NCBI RefSeq assembly: GCF_002025255.2
Contig: NZ_CP054587.1
Location: 930,001 to 994,000, forward strand
Origin: Halolamina sp. CBA1230
GTDB lineage: Archaea > Halobacteriota > Halobacteria > Halobacteriales > Haloferacaceae
Direction of reading: 5' to 3'
Length of the DNA stretch: 64,000 nucleotides
Shown: piece by piece, positions 49,521 to 58,597 of the stretch
Layout of the letters: every line of letters starts with the position of its first letter
Position numbering within the stretch: the first letter of the stretch is position 1
Notes under the pieces: model-generated
What the model was told of the DNA's origin: nothing
The model's database searches: none
The model's input: the letters and a program-made list of their open reading frames with translations, nothing else
Made by a program: the position numbers and the translations under genes

Positions 49521-49802
49521 ACGGCAACAGCATCTCGATCGTTGGCAACTTGCGACCGCAGTGCGCCGGGCCCTGTGCCCGGCGCAGCACCGAGTCCCCA
49601 CCCCTCCCCCCGCGGCCGCCGACGGTCGGCGGCCGCGAGGCGTCCACCGCCACCGCACCGCCGTGGCTGTCGGCGCGAAGCGCGTGCGCCCTCGTGGCGC
49701 ACGTCAGCGCGAGGGACGACTGAGTGAACGCAGTGAACGAAGGAGTCGGCTGGGGAGGCCTGAGGGCTGTGCGGGGGGGTCGCGGTCACAAGTGGTCATG
49801 CT
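49521..49802 (-). repeat. Large palindromic intergenic element, copy E (reverse orientation)
   Basis: Read on the minus strand it has no inserted module. The ends are AGCATCTCGATCG plus CAACTTGCGACCGCA (49528-49560) and CGGTCACAAGTGGTCATGC (49783-49801). The terminal hairpin has a 10-base-pair stem TGCGCCGGGC/GCCCGGCGCA (49562-49586) with loop CCTGT. The core hairpin (49611-49637) has a 13-base-pair perfect stem. An AACAGCAACCGCGACAGCAG stretch before it (about 49475-49494) looks like another decayed end. The gap after recJ-like is otherwise non-coding. Confidence 0.8.
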
Positions 49803-49910
49803 CACTCCGCGGTCGTGTTTGCGGTCGCGGTAGTCGTCGCGGGTTAATCACCGAAATCGGCAGCTCGTGAGCCACTTCGTTCGCTGAGTTTCCCGCCTCG
49901 CTCGCATCCT

Positions 49911-50270
49911 CACGGTTCGCTGACGCTCACCGTTCGGTTTTCGAGGCGGTTTGCCGCTCACTTCCGTTCGCGTTTTTCCTCGCTTCGCTCCACAACTCGC
50001 GGTTCGCTGTCGCTCACCGCTCGTTTAACGAGGAAGTTTGCCGTTCAGTCACTTCGTTCCCTCACGTTTACCCCCTCACTCGCAGGCTCACGGGTCGCTG
50101 ACGCTCCCCGTTCGCCTTTCGAGGCTGTTTGCCGTTCACTCGCTCCGTCGGAGCAAGCTCCGACGTGCTCTCGCTCGCTGCGCTCGCGAGAACTTCGCTC
50201 GTTCACGTTTTCCAGCCTGCTCACGGTTCGCTGACGCTCACCGCTCGTTTAACGAGACAGTTTGCCGTCG
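49911..50270. repeat. Four imperfect 50-bp repeats upstream of elp3
   Basis: Related 50-base units start at about 49911, 49998, 50089 and 50222. Each has CGGTTCGCTGACGCTCACCG or a close variant, then TTCG or TTTAACGAG and GTTTGCCG. Each begins with a small inverted repeat (CGGT..ACCG). Between units 3 and 4 lies a 9-base-pair hairpin CGTCGGAGC/GCTCCGACG (50145-50164). The array fills the 400 bases before elp3 and holds no gene; the open frames are by-products. Confidence 0.7.
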
Positions 50271-50341
50271 TTCCCTTCGGTCACGACGTTTCCCTGTCTC
50301 GCTCGCAACCCTTAACCCCGAAAACCCCCCACCCAACGATA

Positions 50342-52069
50342 ATGAGTACGGACGCCGCCGAGACCGAGGACGGCGACCCCCCCGCCTTCGTCGACGCCTG
50401 CGAGGAGCTCTGCCGCCGCATCATCGAGGAAGACCTTGAACGCGACGACCTCGAAGCAGCCAAACGCGAGGTCTGCAGCGACACCGGCGCGCGCAAGGTC
50501 CCCACCAACGGCGACATCCTCAGCTACGCCCCCGACGACCGCCGTGACGACGTAAAGGAGGTCGTCCAGCGCAAGCCCGTCCGCACCGCCTCGGGCGTCT
50601 CCCCGATCGCGATCATGACCTCGCCGCACATGTGCCCACACGGGAAATGTCTCTACTGCCCCGGCGGGCCCGCCTCGGAGTTCTCCTCCGCGCAGTCCTA
50701 CACCGGCCACGAACCCGCGGCCGCCCGCGGCGAGCAGAACGACTACGACCCGTACGGGCAGGTCCGACTCCGCCTCGAACAGCTCCGCGCGATCGGCCAC
50801 CCCGTCGACAAATGCGAACTCATCCTGATGGGCGGAACGATGACCGCCCGCAGCCACGACTACCAGGAGTGGTTCGTCAAGCGCGCGCTGCAGGCGATGA
50901 ACGAGTACGACCTCGACTCGGACCCGAACCCCAACCAGACCGAGAGCTTCGCCGAGCCGCCCGAACAGCAGGAGTTCGAGTATCTCGAGGACGTGATCGC
51001 CCGGAACGAGACCGGCGACATCCGCGTGACGGGGATCACCTTCGAGACCAAGCCCGACTGGTGCGATCCCGAGCAGATCGACCGCATGCTCGATCTCGGC
51101 GGGACGAAGGTCGAGGTCGGCGTCCAGACCACCTACGAGCGGATCAACCGCGAGATGCACCGCGGCCACGGCACGCAGGCGAGCATCGACGCCAACCGCC
51201 GCCTCCGGGACTCGGCGTTCAAGGTCGGCTTCCACATGATGCCGGGCCAGCCCGGGATGAGCCAGGAGATGTGCCGCGAGGACTTCCGACAGCTGTTCGA
51301 CTCCCCGAAGTGGCGGCCGGACTACCTCAAGATCTACCCCACACTCGTCGTCGAGGGCACCCGCGTCTACGACATGTGGAAGCGCGACGACTTCGAGCCG
51401 CTTGACAACGAGACCGCCGCCGACGTGGTCGCCGACGCGATGAACGAGATCCCGAAGTACTGCCGGCTCCAGCGCGTCCAGCGGGACATCCCCGCGGACT
51501 TCATCGAGGGCGGCGTCTGGAAGTCGAACCTCCGACAGCTCGCCCAGCAGCGCGCCGAGGAGAAGGGGTACGAGATCCGGGACATCCGCGCCCGCGAGGT
51601 CGGCCACAACGAGGAGGATCCCGACCCCGCGGAGATCACGCTGGACACGATCGAGTACGAGGCCGGCGGCGGCACCGAGCGGTTCATCTCCTTCGAGGAC
51701 CCCGTCCGGGACCTGCTGATCGGCTTCTGTCGGCTTCGGTTCCCCAACGATCCGGTCCGGCGGGAGCTCGAAGACGCCGCACTCGTCCGGGAACTCCACG
51801 TGTACGGCACGGAAGCGACGTTCGACGGCGAGGGGGACGACTCCGGGAAGAGCGAGGCGCCACGCGCCTCGGAAACGCGAGCGGCGGAGCCGCGAGCAGA
51901 GTGGCAGCACCGCGGCTACGGCCAGCGGCTCGTCGAGGAGGCGGAACGGCAGGCACGCGACGCCGGCTACGGGAAGCTGAGCATCATCTCCGGCATCGGC
52001 GTCCGGGAGTACTACCGCGAGAAGCTGGGGTACCACCAGGACGGCCCGTACGTTTCGAAACGCATCTGA
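50342..52069 (+). CDS. elp3: Elp3-family tRNA uridine(34) carboxymethyl-type modification enzyme
   Basis: The product has 575 residues from the ATG at 50342. PHMCPHGKCLYCPGGPASEFSSAQSYTGHEPAA contains the C-x4-C-x2-C radical-SAM cluster. ELILMGGTMTARSHDYQEWFVKRALQAMN, TFETKPDWC and VGVQTTYERINREMHRGH are Elp3 signatures, and the last 170 residues form a GNAT domain (WQHRGYGQRLVEEAERQARDAGYGKLSIISGIGVREYYREKLGY). It adds a carboxymethyl-type group to U34 of tRNAs and so tunes decoding. The start is set by family length; longer frames run into the repeat array. Confidence 0.93.
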   Translation: MSTDAAETEDGDPPAFVDACEELCRRIIEEDLERDDLEAAKREVCSDTGARKVPTNGDILSYAPDDRRDDVKEVVQRKPVRTASGVSPIAIMTSPHMCPHGKCLYCPGGPASEFSSAQSYTGHEPAAARGEQNDYDPYGQVRLRLEQLRAIGHPVDKCELILMGGTMTARSHDYQEWFVKRALQAMNEYDLDSDPNPNQTESFAEPPEQQEFEYLEDVIARNETGDIRVTGITFETKPDWCDPEQIDRMLDLGGTKVEVGVQTTYERINREMHRGHGTQASIDANRRLRDSAFKVGFHMMPGQPGMSQEMCREDFRQLFDSPKWRPDYLKIYPTLVVEGTRVYDMWKRDDFEPLDNETAADVVADAMNEIPKYCRLQRVQRDIPADFIEGGVWKSNLRQLAQQRAEEKGYEIRDIRAREVGHNEEDPDPAEITLDTIEYEAGGGTERFISFEDPVRDLLIGFCRLRFPNDPVRRELEDAALVRELHVYGTEATFDGEGDDSGKSEAPRASETRAAEPRAEWQHRGYGQRLVEEAERQARDAGYGKLSIISGIGVREYYREKLGYHQDGPYVSKRI

Positions 52070-52106
52070 GCGGGGTGTTTTTGTCGGCGTGGGCCGACCT
52101 CCGGGT

Positions 52107-52520
52107 ATGAGCGACGCGCGCGGGGAGCAGGACTCGGTCGGCCAGCGCCTCCGGGAGAACGTGGTGGGGGTCGTGAGCACGCTCGTCACCGCAGTCTGGA
52201 TGGGTGCACTGTTCACCGACCAGAGCTGGTGGCTGGCGGCGTTACTCGTGGGGTACATCGCGATCGTTCCGATCACCGCGATGCTGTTCGGCGACGAGGA
52301 GGAGCAGGAGGAGTGGCTGGACGAGGACGGCGACGACTCCGAGAGCAACGAGACGGAGGAGACGCCGCTCGAAACCCTCCGCCGGCGGTACGCCGAAGGG
52401 GAACTCAGCGAGGCGCAGTTCGAGCGCAAACTGGATCAGTTGCTCGAGACCGAGACGATCGAGGACGTCGAGGACCGCGCGCGGCGAGAGCGCGACCGGG
52501 CGACCGAACGCGAGCGGTGA
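52107..52520 (+). CDS. SHOCT-domain membrane protein
   Basis: The product has 137 residues: two transmembrane helices (LRENVVGVVSTLVTAVWMGALF and WWLAALLVGYIAIVPITAMLFG), an acidic linker, then LETLRRRYAEGELSEAQFERKLDQLLE, a SHOCT motif (short C-terminal oligomerisation helix pair). Such proteins are numerous in haloarchaea; their role is unknown. Confidence 0.78.
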   Translation: MSDARGEQDSVGQRLRENVVGVVSTLVTAVWMGALFTDQSWWLAALLVGYIAIVPITAMLFGDEEEQEEWLDEDGDDSESNETEETPLETLRRRYAEGELSEAQFERKLDQLLETETIEDVEDRARRERDRATERER

Positions 52521-52572
52521 CGACGGGCGCTTCCCGAAACGCCTAACCGCCGGCCGGCCGCAGTCGGCGACG

Positions 52573-52974
52573 ATGCCACCCCGCGACGCCGTCGACACGC
52601 TGCTGTTCGGCGAGGAGCCCGCGCTGTCGGCGCAGTTGGTCCGCGTGGCCGGGGGGCTGTTCTTCGTCGCGCTGTTCGCCCACCTGCCCGTCCGCTACCT
52701 CGGATCGACGAGCGACACCGTCGTCGTCGGTGCGGTCGCAGTCGCGATGTTCGCGGTCGCCGCCGGCGCCGCCTACGTCAACGACGGGCTGCTCGTCTCG
52801 ATCGCGCTCGCCGCGGGGATCGGCGTCGGCTTCTACGCGCCGGCGATCCTGTTCGAACTCCGCGATCCGGGCAACGCCACGCTGTGGATACTCGCCGTCG
52901 GCTCGTTCTCCTCGCTCGTGGCGGGAGTCCTCGGGTTCGCGGTCGGCGGGGGCGCGCGTCGCCTGCGGGAGTGA
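52573..52974 (+). CDS. Membrane protein with four helices
   Basis: The product has 133 residues from the ATG at 52573. It contains LVRVAGGLFFVALFAHLPVRYL, VVVGAVAVAMFAVAAGAAYV, LLVSIALAAGIGVGFYAPAILF and LWILAVGSFSSLVAGVLGFAVGGGARR. No family is recognised. It lies between the SHOCT gene and rqcH on the same strand, with 45 bases to rqcH. Confidence 0.7.
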   Translation: MPPRDAVDTLLFGEEPALSAQLVRVAGGLFFVALFAHLPVRYLGSTSDTVVVGAVAVAMFAVAAGAAYVNDGLLVSIALAAGIGVGFYAPAILFELRDPGNATLWILAVGSFSSLVAGVLGFAVGGGARRLRE

Positions 52975-53019
52975 GCCCCGAACGGAACGCCCTTCCCGGT
53001 CGCCCGAGAAATCCGGCCC

Positions 53020-55179
53020 ATGGAGCCGAAACGCGAACTGTCGAGCGTCGACCTCGCGGCGCTTTCGACCGAGCTCTCCCGGTACGAGGGAGCCAAGCTC
53101 GACAAGGCGTATCTCTACGACGAGGACATGCTCCGGCTCAAACTCCGGGATTTCGACCGCGGTCGGGTGGAGCTGCTGATCGAGGTGGGTGAGAACAAGC
53201 AGGCCCACGTCGCCGACCCCGAGCGCGTGCCCGACGCGCCCGGGCGTCCCCCGGAGTTCGCGATGATGCTGCGCAACCGCATCGAGAGCGCCGACCTCGT
53301 CTCCGTTTCCCAGTACGAGTTCGACCGCATTCTCGTGTTCGAGTTCGAGCGCCCCGACCAGAACACCACGCTCGTCGTCGAACTGTTCGGCGACGGCAAC
53401 GTCGCCGTGCTGGACGAGCACGGCGAGGTCGTGCGCTCGCTGGAGACGGTGCGGCTCAAGTCCCGTACGGTCGCGCCGGGGAGCCAGTACGAGTTTCCCC
53501 AGTCCCGGCTCAACCCCCTCGACGTCGACTACGACACGCTCGAAGCCCGGATGGAGCAGTCAGACACCGACGTGGTGCGGACGGTCGCGACCCAGCTCAA
53601 CCTCGGCGGGTTCTGGGGCGAGGAGCTCTGTCGCCGCGCGGGCGTCGAGAAGGCGATGGACATCGCCGACGCCGGCGAGGCGGAGTACCGCGCGATCCAC
53701 CGCGAACTGATGGATCTCGCCGACGCGCTCCGGAGCGGGCAGTTCGACCCCCGGGTGTACGTCGAACTCGACGAGGACGGCGAGGGGACCGCCGCCGATG
53801 AGGACGAGGACCGCCCCCTGACCGAGCGCGGGCGCGTCGTCGACGTGAGTCCCGTCGTGCTGGAGGAGCGGTCCGACCTCCACGCTCGGGCGTTCGACTC
53901 GTTCAACGCCGCGCTCTCGGAGTACTTCTACCGGCTCAAAGAGCAGGCCCAGCGCGAGGAGGAGGGCGGCGGCCGCGAGCGGCCGGACTTCGAGGCCGAG
54001 ATCGAGAAGGAGAAACGCATCATCGAACAGCAGGAGGAGGCGATCGAGGGGTTCGAGGCGGAGGCCCAAGAACTGCGCCGGAAAGCCGAGATCTGCTACG
54101 CGCGCTACGACCTGATCGACGAGGTGCTGTCGACGATCCAGCGGGCCCGCGAACGGAACACGCCGTGGGACGAGATCGAGGAAACTCTCGAGGCGGGCGC
54201 CGAGCAGGGGATCCCCGCCGCCGAGGCGGTCGTCGACGTCGACGGCGCCGAGGGGACAGTGACGGTCGAGGTGGATGACGAGCGCATCACCCTCGACGCG
54301 ACCACGGGCGTCGAGAAGAACGCCGACCGCCTCTACCAGGAGGCCAAACGCGTCGAAGGGAAGAAGGAGGGCGCCCGCGAGGCGATCGAGGACACCCGCG
54401 AGCGCCTCGAGGCCGTCAAACAGCGCCGCGAGGAGTGGGAGAGCGAGCCCGAGACGGAGCCTGAACCGGAGGAGGAGCAGGAGGATATCGACTGGCTCGC
54501 CCGGCAGGACATCCCCGTGCGTCAGCCCGAACACTGGTACGAGGAGTTCCGGTGGTTCCACACCAGCGACGGCTACCTCGTGATCGGCGGCCGCAACGCC
54601 GACCAGAACGAGGAGCTGGTGAAGAAGTACCTCAACAAGCACGACCGCTTCTTCCACACGCAGGCCCACGGCGGCCCGGTGACGATCCTGAAAGCCAGCG
54701 GCCCCTCGGAGCCGTCCAGCCCCGTGGACTGGCCCGACTCCAGCCTGGAAGAGGCCGCGCAGTTCGCGGTCGCGTACTCCTCGGTCTGGAAGGACGGCCA
54801 CGGCGCCGGCGACGCGTACATGGTGGAACCGGATCAGGTGAGCAAGACGCCCGAGTCCGGCGAGTACCTGGAGAAGGGTGGGTTCGCGATCCGGGGCGAC
54901 CGGGAGTACTTCCGCGATCTGGCCTGTCGAGTGAAAGTCGGGATCACCTGCGAGGACGAGACCCGCGTGATCGGCGGCCCACCGAACGCGATCGAACCGA
55001 AGGCGGAGACCACGATCACGCTCGAACCCGGGAAGTTCGCGCAGAACGACGCCGCCGTGAAGTGCTACCGGGAGTTCAAATCGCGGTTCGCCGACGAGTC
55101 GTTCGTCCGCAAGATCGCCAGCGCCGACCGGATCCAGGAGTTCCTGCCGCCGGGCGGGAGCGACCTGGTGGACGTGTAA
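53020..55179 (+). CDS. rqcH: RqcH (NEMF/Tae2 family) ribosome quality-control protein
   Basis: The product has 719 residues. KRELSSVDLAALSTELSRYEGAKLDKAYLYD is the NFACT-N opening. The helix-hairpin-helix part is around residues 180-230, and a long coiled coil follows (about 315-380 and 430-490, with an acidic linker). WYEEFRWFHTSDGYLVIGGRNADQNEELVKKYLNKHDRFFHTQAHGGP is the NFACT-R domain. RqcH binds stalled 50S-peptidyl-tRNA complexes and in bacteria recruits tRNA-Ala to add C-terminal alanine tails. It lies 2.2 kb from pelota, another rescue factor. Confidence 0.92.
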   Translation: MEPKRELSSVDLAALSTELSRYEGAKLDKAYLYDEDMLRLKLRDFDRGRVELLIEVGENKQAHVADPERVPDAPGRPPEFAMMLRNRIESADLVSVSQYEFDRILVFEFERPDQNTTLVVELFGDGNVAVLDEHGEVVRSLETVRLKSRTVAPGSQYEFPQSRLNPLDVDYDTLEARMEQSDTDVVRTVATQLNLGGFWGEELCRRAGVEKAMDIADAGEAEYRAIHRELMDLADALRSGQFDPRVYVELDEDGEGTAADEDEDRPLTERGRVVDVSPVVLEERSDLHARAFDSFNAALSEYFYRLKEQAQREEEGGGRERPDFEAEIEKEKRIIEQQEEAIEGFEAEAQELRRKAEICYARYDLIDEVLSTIQRARERNTPWDEIEETLEAGAEQGIPAAEAVVDVDGAEGTVTVEVDDERITLDATTGVEKNADRLYQEAKRVEGKKEGAREAIEDTRERLEAVKQRREEWESEPETEPEPEEEQEDIDWLARQDIPVRQPEHWYEEFRWFHTSDGYLVIGGRNADQNEELVKKYLNKHDRFFHTQAHGGPVTILKASGPSEPSSPVDWPDSSLEEAAQFAVAYSSVWKDGHGAGDAYMVEPDQVSKTPESGEYLEKGGFAIRGDREYFRDLACRVKVGITCEDETRVIGGPPNAIEPKAETTITLEPGKFAQNDAAVKCYREFKSRFADESFVRKIASADRIQEFLPPGGSDLVDV

Positions 55180-55246
55180 ATCGGACCGCGGCACGGGGAG
55201 CCGTGGTCGGAGAATCGGACCGCGGCACGGGGAGCCGCGGTCGGAA
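55178..55246. terminator. Two tandem hairpins between convergent genes (34-bp repeat)
   Basis: A 34-base unit starting AATCGGACCGCGGCACGGGG occurs twice (55179-55212 and 55213-55246), differing only by T/C in GCCGTGG versus GCCGCGG. Each unit is a hairpin; the second has a perfect GACCGCGG/CCGCGGTC stem. It lies exactly between the tails of rqcH and mptE. A bidirectional terminator is likely. The duplication with one T/C difference echoes the ipk repeat. Confidence 0.6.
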
Positions 55247-55249
55247 CGA

Positions 55250-55942
55250 CTACCGTCCGTCTTCTGCCGGCAGCCGCAGTCCGTCCCGCCGCTCGTCGAG
55301 CACCGCGAACCGCTCCCCGCGCCGTGTTTCGAGCCAGTACAGCAGTCGTGCCGCCCAGCGCAGTTTCTTCGCCTTCAGCTCGCTCACGTCCGGATCGTCG
55401 AACTGCCAGCCGACGAACGTGAGTCGGTCGGCGCCCAGCGCGTCAGCGAGAAACGCCGCGCGGTCGCCGTCGGTGACCCCGCCGAAGTTCCGGACGGGGC
55501 CCGCGGGCGCAGCCTGCGTCGTCGGTAGGAGTCGCTCGTCGGCGAACGCCGGCACCCAGCGCTCGAGCGCGTCGACGTTGTCGCCGTGGGCATGGACCGC
55601 GACGGGGAGCCCCTCGTCGCTCGCGGCCGCGAGGCGTTCCGGGGTCCCGTCGAGATCCGTCACTGCGAGATCGACATCGACGCCGGCGTCCCGGAGCGTC
55701 GTCGCCGCAGAGGAGGCGGCGATCACGCGGTCCGCTGCGGCGGCGGCTTCCGCCTCGGCGTCGAGGGTCGGGCCTGCACCGGCGACGGCGACAGTTTTCC
55801 CCTCGAACGCGGGGAGGGAGTCGAGATCGAACGGGCCGACCATCGACGCCAGCCGGTCGCGGGCGCGCTCGTCGGCCGCGCGGTCGAAGCCGAACTCCGC
55901 GAGGATACGTTCGTACACTGGCTCCCAGACGTGGAACTCCAT
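55250..55942 (-). CDS. mptE: MptE-type 6-hydroxymethylpterin diphosphokinase (DUF115)
   Basis: The product has 230 residues from the ATG at 55940-55942. WEPVYERILAEFGFDRAADERARDRLASM is the family opening. KTVAVAGAGPTLD and ADRVIAASSAATTLRDAGVDVDLAVTDLDG carry the DUF115 core with the conserved TDLDG. VHAHGDNVDAL, TTQAAPAGPVRNFGGVTDGDRAAFLADALGA and LTFVGWQFDDPD follow. It transfers diphosphate to 6-hydroxymethyl-dihydropterin in archaeal pterin (folate/tetrahydromethanopterin) synthesis. The longer frame upstream is rejected because it covers the neighbouring promoter. Confidence 0.88.
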   Translation of the reverse strand: MEFHVWEPVYERILAEFGFDRAADERARDRLASMVGPFDLDSLPAFEGKTVAVAGAGPTLDAEAEAAAAADRVIAASSAATTLRDAGVDVDLAVTDLDGTPERLAAASDEGLPVAVHAHGDNVDALERWVPAFADERLLPTTQAAPAGPVRNFGGVTDGDRAAFLADALGADRLTFVGWQFDDPDVSELKAKKLRWAARLLYWLETRRGERFAVLDERRDGLRLPAEDGR

Positions 55943-56139
55943 ACGGTGTAGCCGTGGCTGATGGACGTGAATACTGCGGAGATGAGTGGGCCGGCGTGGT
56001 ACCGAAGTACCCCTACCCAGGTACCGTACCGGCGTCCACCCGTGGCTTTCTGCGGACCCGGTATAAGCTTTCTTGTCCCCTCCGGCGGGACGGGTAGGCT
56101 GCCCGTAACCTTGATGCGCTGGCTGACGCTGGATACCCC

Positions 56140-57357
56140 ATGGACCTCTACCGCACCAGCGAGTCGGGACTGGTCGCCGTACAGCCGCTCGACCTCGGGG
56201 AGACGGCCGGCCTCGCCGGCGCACTCCTCCAGGGCCCTGGGGGTGAACTCGGCGCCGAGGACGTGCTGTTCGTGACGACGGCCGACGACGACGGCAGCGC
56301 GACGGCGCTGGCGCTCGACGCCGAGGGGGCGACCGTCGTCGTCCGGGCCGCCGACGGCGAGGTAGGGAGCGACGCCGTCACGAACGCGCTCGAGCGCGCC
56401 AGCGCGGTCGCAGACCGACCCTACGAGGCGTTAGACGAACAGTACGACGGGGAGTTACGGGAGGCCCACGCCGACTACTTCGATCGGGAGCCGCTGGCGC
56501 CCGAGGCGTTCAACCGCGATCAGCACGTCCGCCTGCTCGGCACGGCGTTCGCCGACGAGGCGCTCGATCTGGCGACGTTCCTGAGCGACCGTGAGGTGGC
56601 GGTCGACCCGGTCCGCGTCGAGGCGTTCGGCGCCCCAGCGAGCGAGGAGTACCTCGTTCGATTCGCCGGCGGGGACGGTGAAACAGTCGATGCGGACGAG
56701 GCGGAGCCCGTGGTTGCAGACGGTTCCGAGCAGTGGGTCGCCGGCACGGACTCGGGGGCGTCGGCCGAAGCGGCCGCGGGCGTCGACGAGTCCGGCGAGC
56801 GCGACAGCAGTGAGGGGTCGGGCGCGTCGAGTCACGAACCCGGGCTCGGGGCGAGCGAGGACGGCGCGGGTGAGACGGGAGCCGACGACGCCGACGGGGC
56901 GGACGAACCGAGCGGGGACGCGGAGGATCTCGAACTACCCGTGCTGCTCGAAGCCGTCGCCGAGGGGGTACAGGACCGCCTCGTCGGCACGTTCGAGGGC
57001 GACCCCGAGGATCTGGTCTCCGTCGAGCGCGGGAACGAGATGCTGGTCCGCCCCGACCATCCGGCCTACGCCGGCGGCGTGCTCCGCTACCGACTGCGGG
57101 TCCAGCCCGAGGGGGACGTCGATTTCGAGGTGAGCATCTACGGCGGCAGCGAGGCCGAGAAGGAGCAGATGCGCGCGGTGATCCGCGAGAACGCGGACGC
57201 GATCGAGGAGGAACTGGGGTACGAGGTGGCCGAGGACTACGGCGGGTTCTCGGGCACCCGGGAGTTCGCGAGCTACGACCAGGTGGCGGCCGCCGAGATC
57301 GTCGACGAGTTCGATCGGCTCGTCCGCTTCTTCAACCCGCGCGTGATGCGGGCCTGA
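56140..57357 (+). CDS. Large acidic haloarchaeal protein of unknown function
   Basis: The product has 405 residues. An N-terminal domain (about 1-180: [27 protein letters not shown] .. [21 protein letters not shown]) is followed by a low-complexity acidic Ser/Gly/Glu linker (about 190-265). A C-terminal domain (about 268-405) contains [50 protein letters not shown] and [15 protein letters not shown]. The modular layout is clear but I recognise neither domain. GTATAAGC at about 56071 is a TATA-like box, giving a leader of about 40 bases. It precedes pelA by 46 bases. Confidence 0.65.
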   Translation: MDLYRTSESGLVAVQPLDLGETAGLAGALLQGPGGELGAEDVLFVTTADDDGSATALALDAEGATVVVRAADGEVGSDAVTNALERASAVADRPYEALDEQYDGELREAHADYFDREPLAPEAFNRDQHVRLLGTAFADEALDLATFLSDREVAVDPVRVEAFGAPASEEYLVRFAGGDGETVDADEAEPVVADGSEQWVAGTDSGASAEAAAGVDESGERDSSEGSGASSHEPGLGASEDGAGETGADDADGADEPSGDAEDLELPVLLEAVAEGVQDRLVGTFEGDPEDLVSVERGNEMLVRPDHPAYAGGVLRYRLRVQPEGDVDFEVSIYGGSEAEKEQMRAVIRENADAIEEELGYEVAEDYGGFSGTREFASYDQVAAAEIVDEFDRLVRFFNPRVMRA

Positions 57358-57403
57358 CGCCCAGAAGGAAAGAGACGTGACCCCGGGGGCCGGAGTTCAC
57401 CCC

Positions 57404-58474
57404 ATGCGAATCGTCCAGCGCGGTCACGGCGCGGAGGGCCGTGACCGGGTGACCCTCGTCCCCGAGACTGTCGACGACCTCTGGCATCTCTCACACGTCC
57501 TCGAACCGGGCGACCTGGTCGAGGGCGACACCACTCGCCGGATCCAGCGCAACGACGACCAGATGCGCGACACCGGCGGCGAGCGCGAACACCTCCACGT
57601 CACCCTCGAAGTCGAGGACGTGGAGTTCGCCCGCTTCGCCAACCGCCTCCGGGTGGGTGGCGTGATCCAGCACTGCTCGATGGAGGACCAGATCGGCCTC
57701 CACCACACGATCAACGTCGAGACCCACGAGGAGCTCACGATCGAGAAGTACCTCAAGCCGGACCAGCGCGACCGGATCGAGGAGGCCGCGGAGGCCACCG
57801 ACGCCCCGGACGTCGCGGTCGTCACCGTCGAGGAGGGCGAGGCGTACGTCCACACGGTCCAGCAGTACGGCACCGACGAGTACGTCTCGCTCACGGCCCC
57901 GACGGGGAAGGGGGAGTACGCCCAGCCGCGGAACCGCCTGTTCGAGGAACTCGGGTCGGCGCTCCAGCACGTCGACGCCGAGGCGATCATCGTCGCCGGC
58001 CCGGGGTTCACGAAGCGCGACGCGCTCGACTACCTGAAAGAGGAGTACCCCGAGGTGGCCGAGAAGGTCGCGACGACGGTCGACACCGCCTCGGCGGGCG
58101 ATCGCGGCGTCCACGAGGTGCTCAAACGCGGCGCGGTCGAGGACGTGCAGGACCAGACACGGATCGCCCGCGAGAGCGAACTGATCGACGAGCTCACCGA
58201 GCGCATCTCGACCGGCGAGAAGGCGACCTACGGCGTCGAGGAGACCGCCGAGGCCGCGGAGTTCGGCGCGGTGGAGACGCTGCTGGTCGTCGACGAGCGA
58301 CTGCGGACCGAGCGCCAGGACGGGGGCGACTGGGACCGGGACGCAAACGAGATCATCGAGACCGTCGAGCAGAAAGGCGGGGAGGTGGTGGTGTTCTCCT
58401 CGGAGTTCCAGCCCGGCGAGCAGCTGTCGAACCTGGGCGGGATCGCGGCGCTGCTGCGGTACCGGATTCAGTGA
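57404..58474 (+). CDS. pelA: Pelota (aPelota, mRNA surveillance/ribosome rescue)
   Basis: The product has 356 residues from the ATG at 57404. [33 protein letters not shown] is the Sm-like N-terminal domain. [25 protein letters not shown] and [23 protein letters not shown] form the middle domain, and [24 protein letters not shown] the C-terminal one. As in all pelota proteins and unlike release factor aRF1, no GGQ is present. With aEF1A and ABCE1 it splits stalled ribosomes. Confidence 0.95.
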   Translation: MRIVQRGHGAEGRDRVTLVPETVDDLWHLSHVLEPGDLVEGDTTRRIQRNDDQMRDTGGEREHLHVTLEVEDVEFARFANRLRVGGVIQHCSMEDQIGLHHTINVETHEELTIEKYLKPDQRDRIEEAAEATDAPDVAVVTVEEGEAYVHTVQQYGTDEYVSLTAPTGKGEYAQPRNRLFEELGSALQHVDAEAIIVAGPGFTKRDALDYLKEEYPEVAEKVATTVDTASAGDRGVHEVLKRGAVEDVQDQTRIARESELIDELTERISTGEKATYGVEETAEAAEFGAVETLLVVDERLRTERQDGGDWDRDANEIIETVEQKGGEVVVFSSEFQPGEQLSNLGGIAALLRYRIQ

Positions 58475-58597
58475 TTCTTCGGACCCTGATGCTTTGCTCG
58501 TGGTGTTTGGAAAGTCACTTCGGTAGTAACTGCCCACAGCTCGCGAGAATCGTGTGGCCTGCGAGTAATCGACGACGGTCGGTTCGCTGCTTCTGCG

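Noticed and set aside
47234-49789. 851-codon minus-strand frame opposite the RecJ-like gene
   Set aside because: It is an antisense shadow of a high-GC gene, with Leu/Val/Arg/Asp-dominated composition and no domains.
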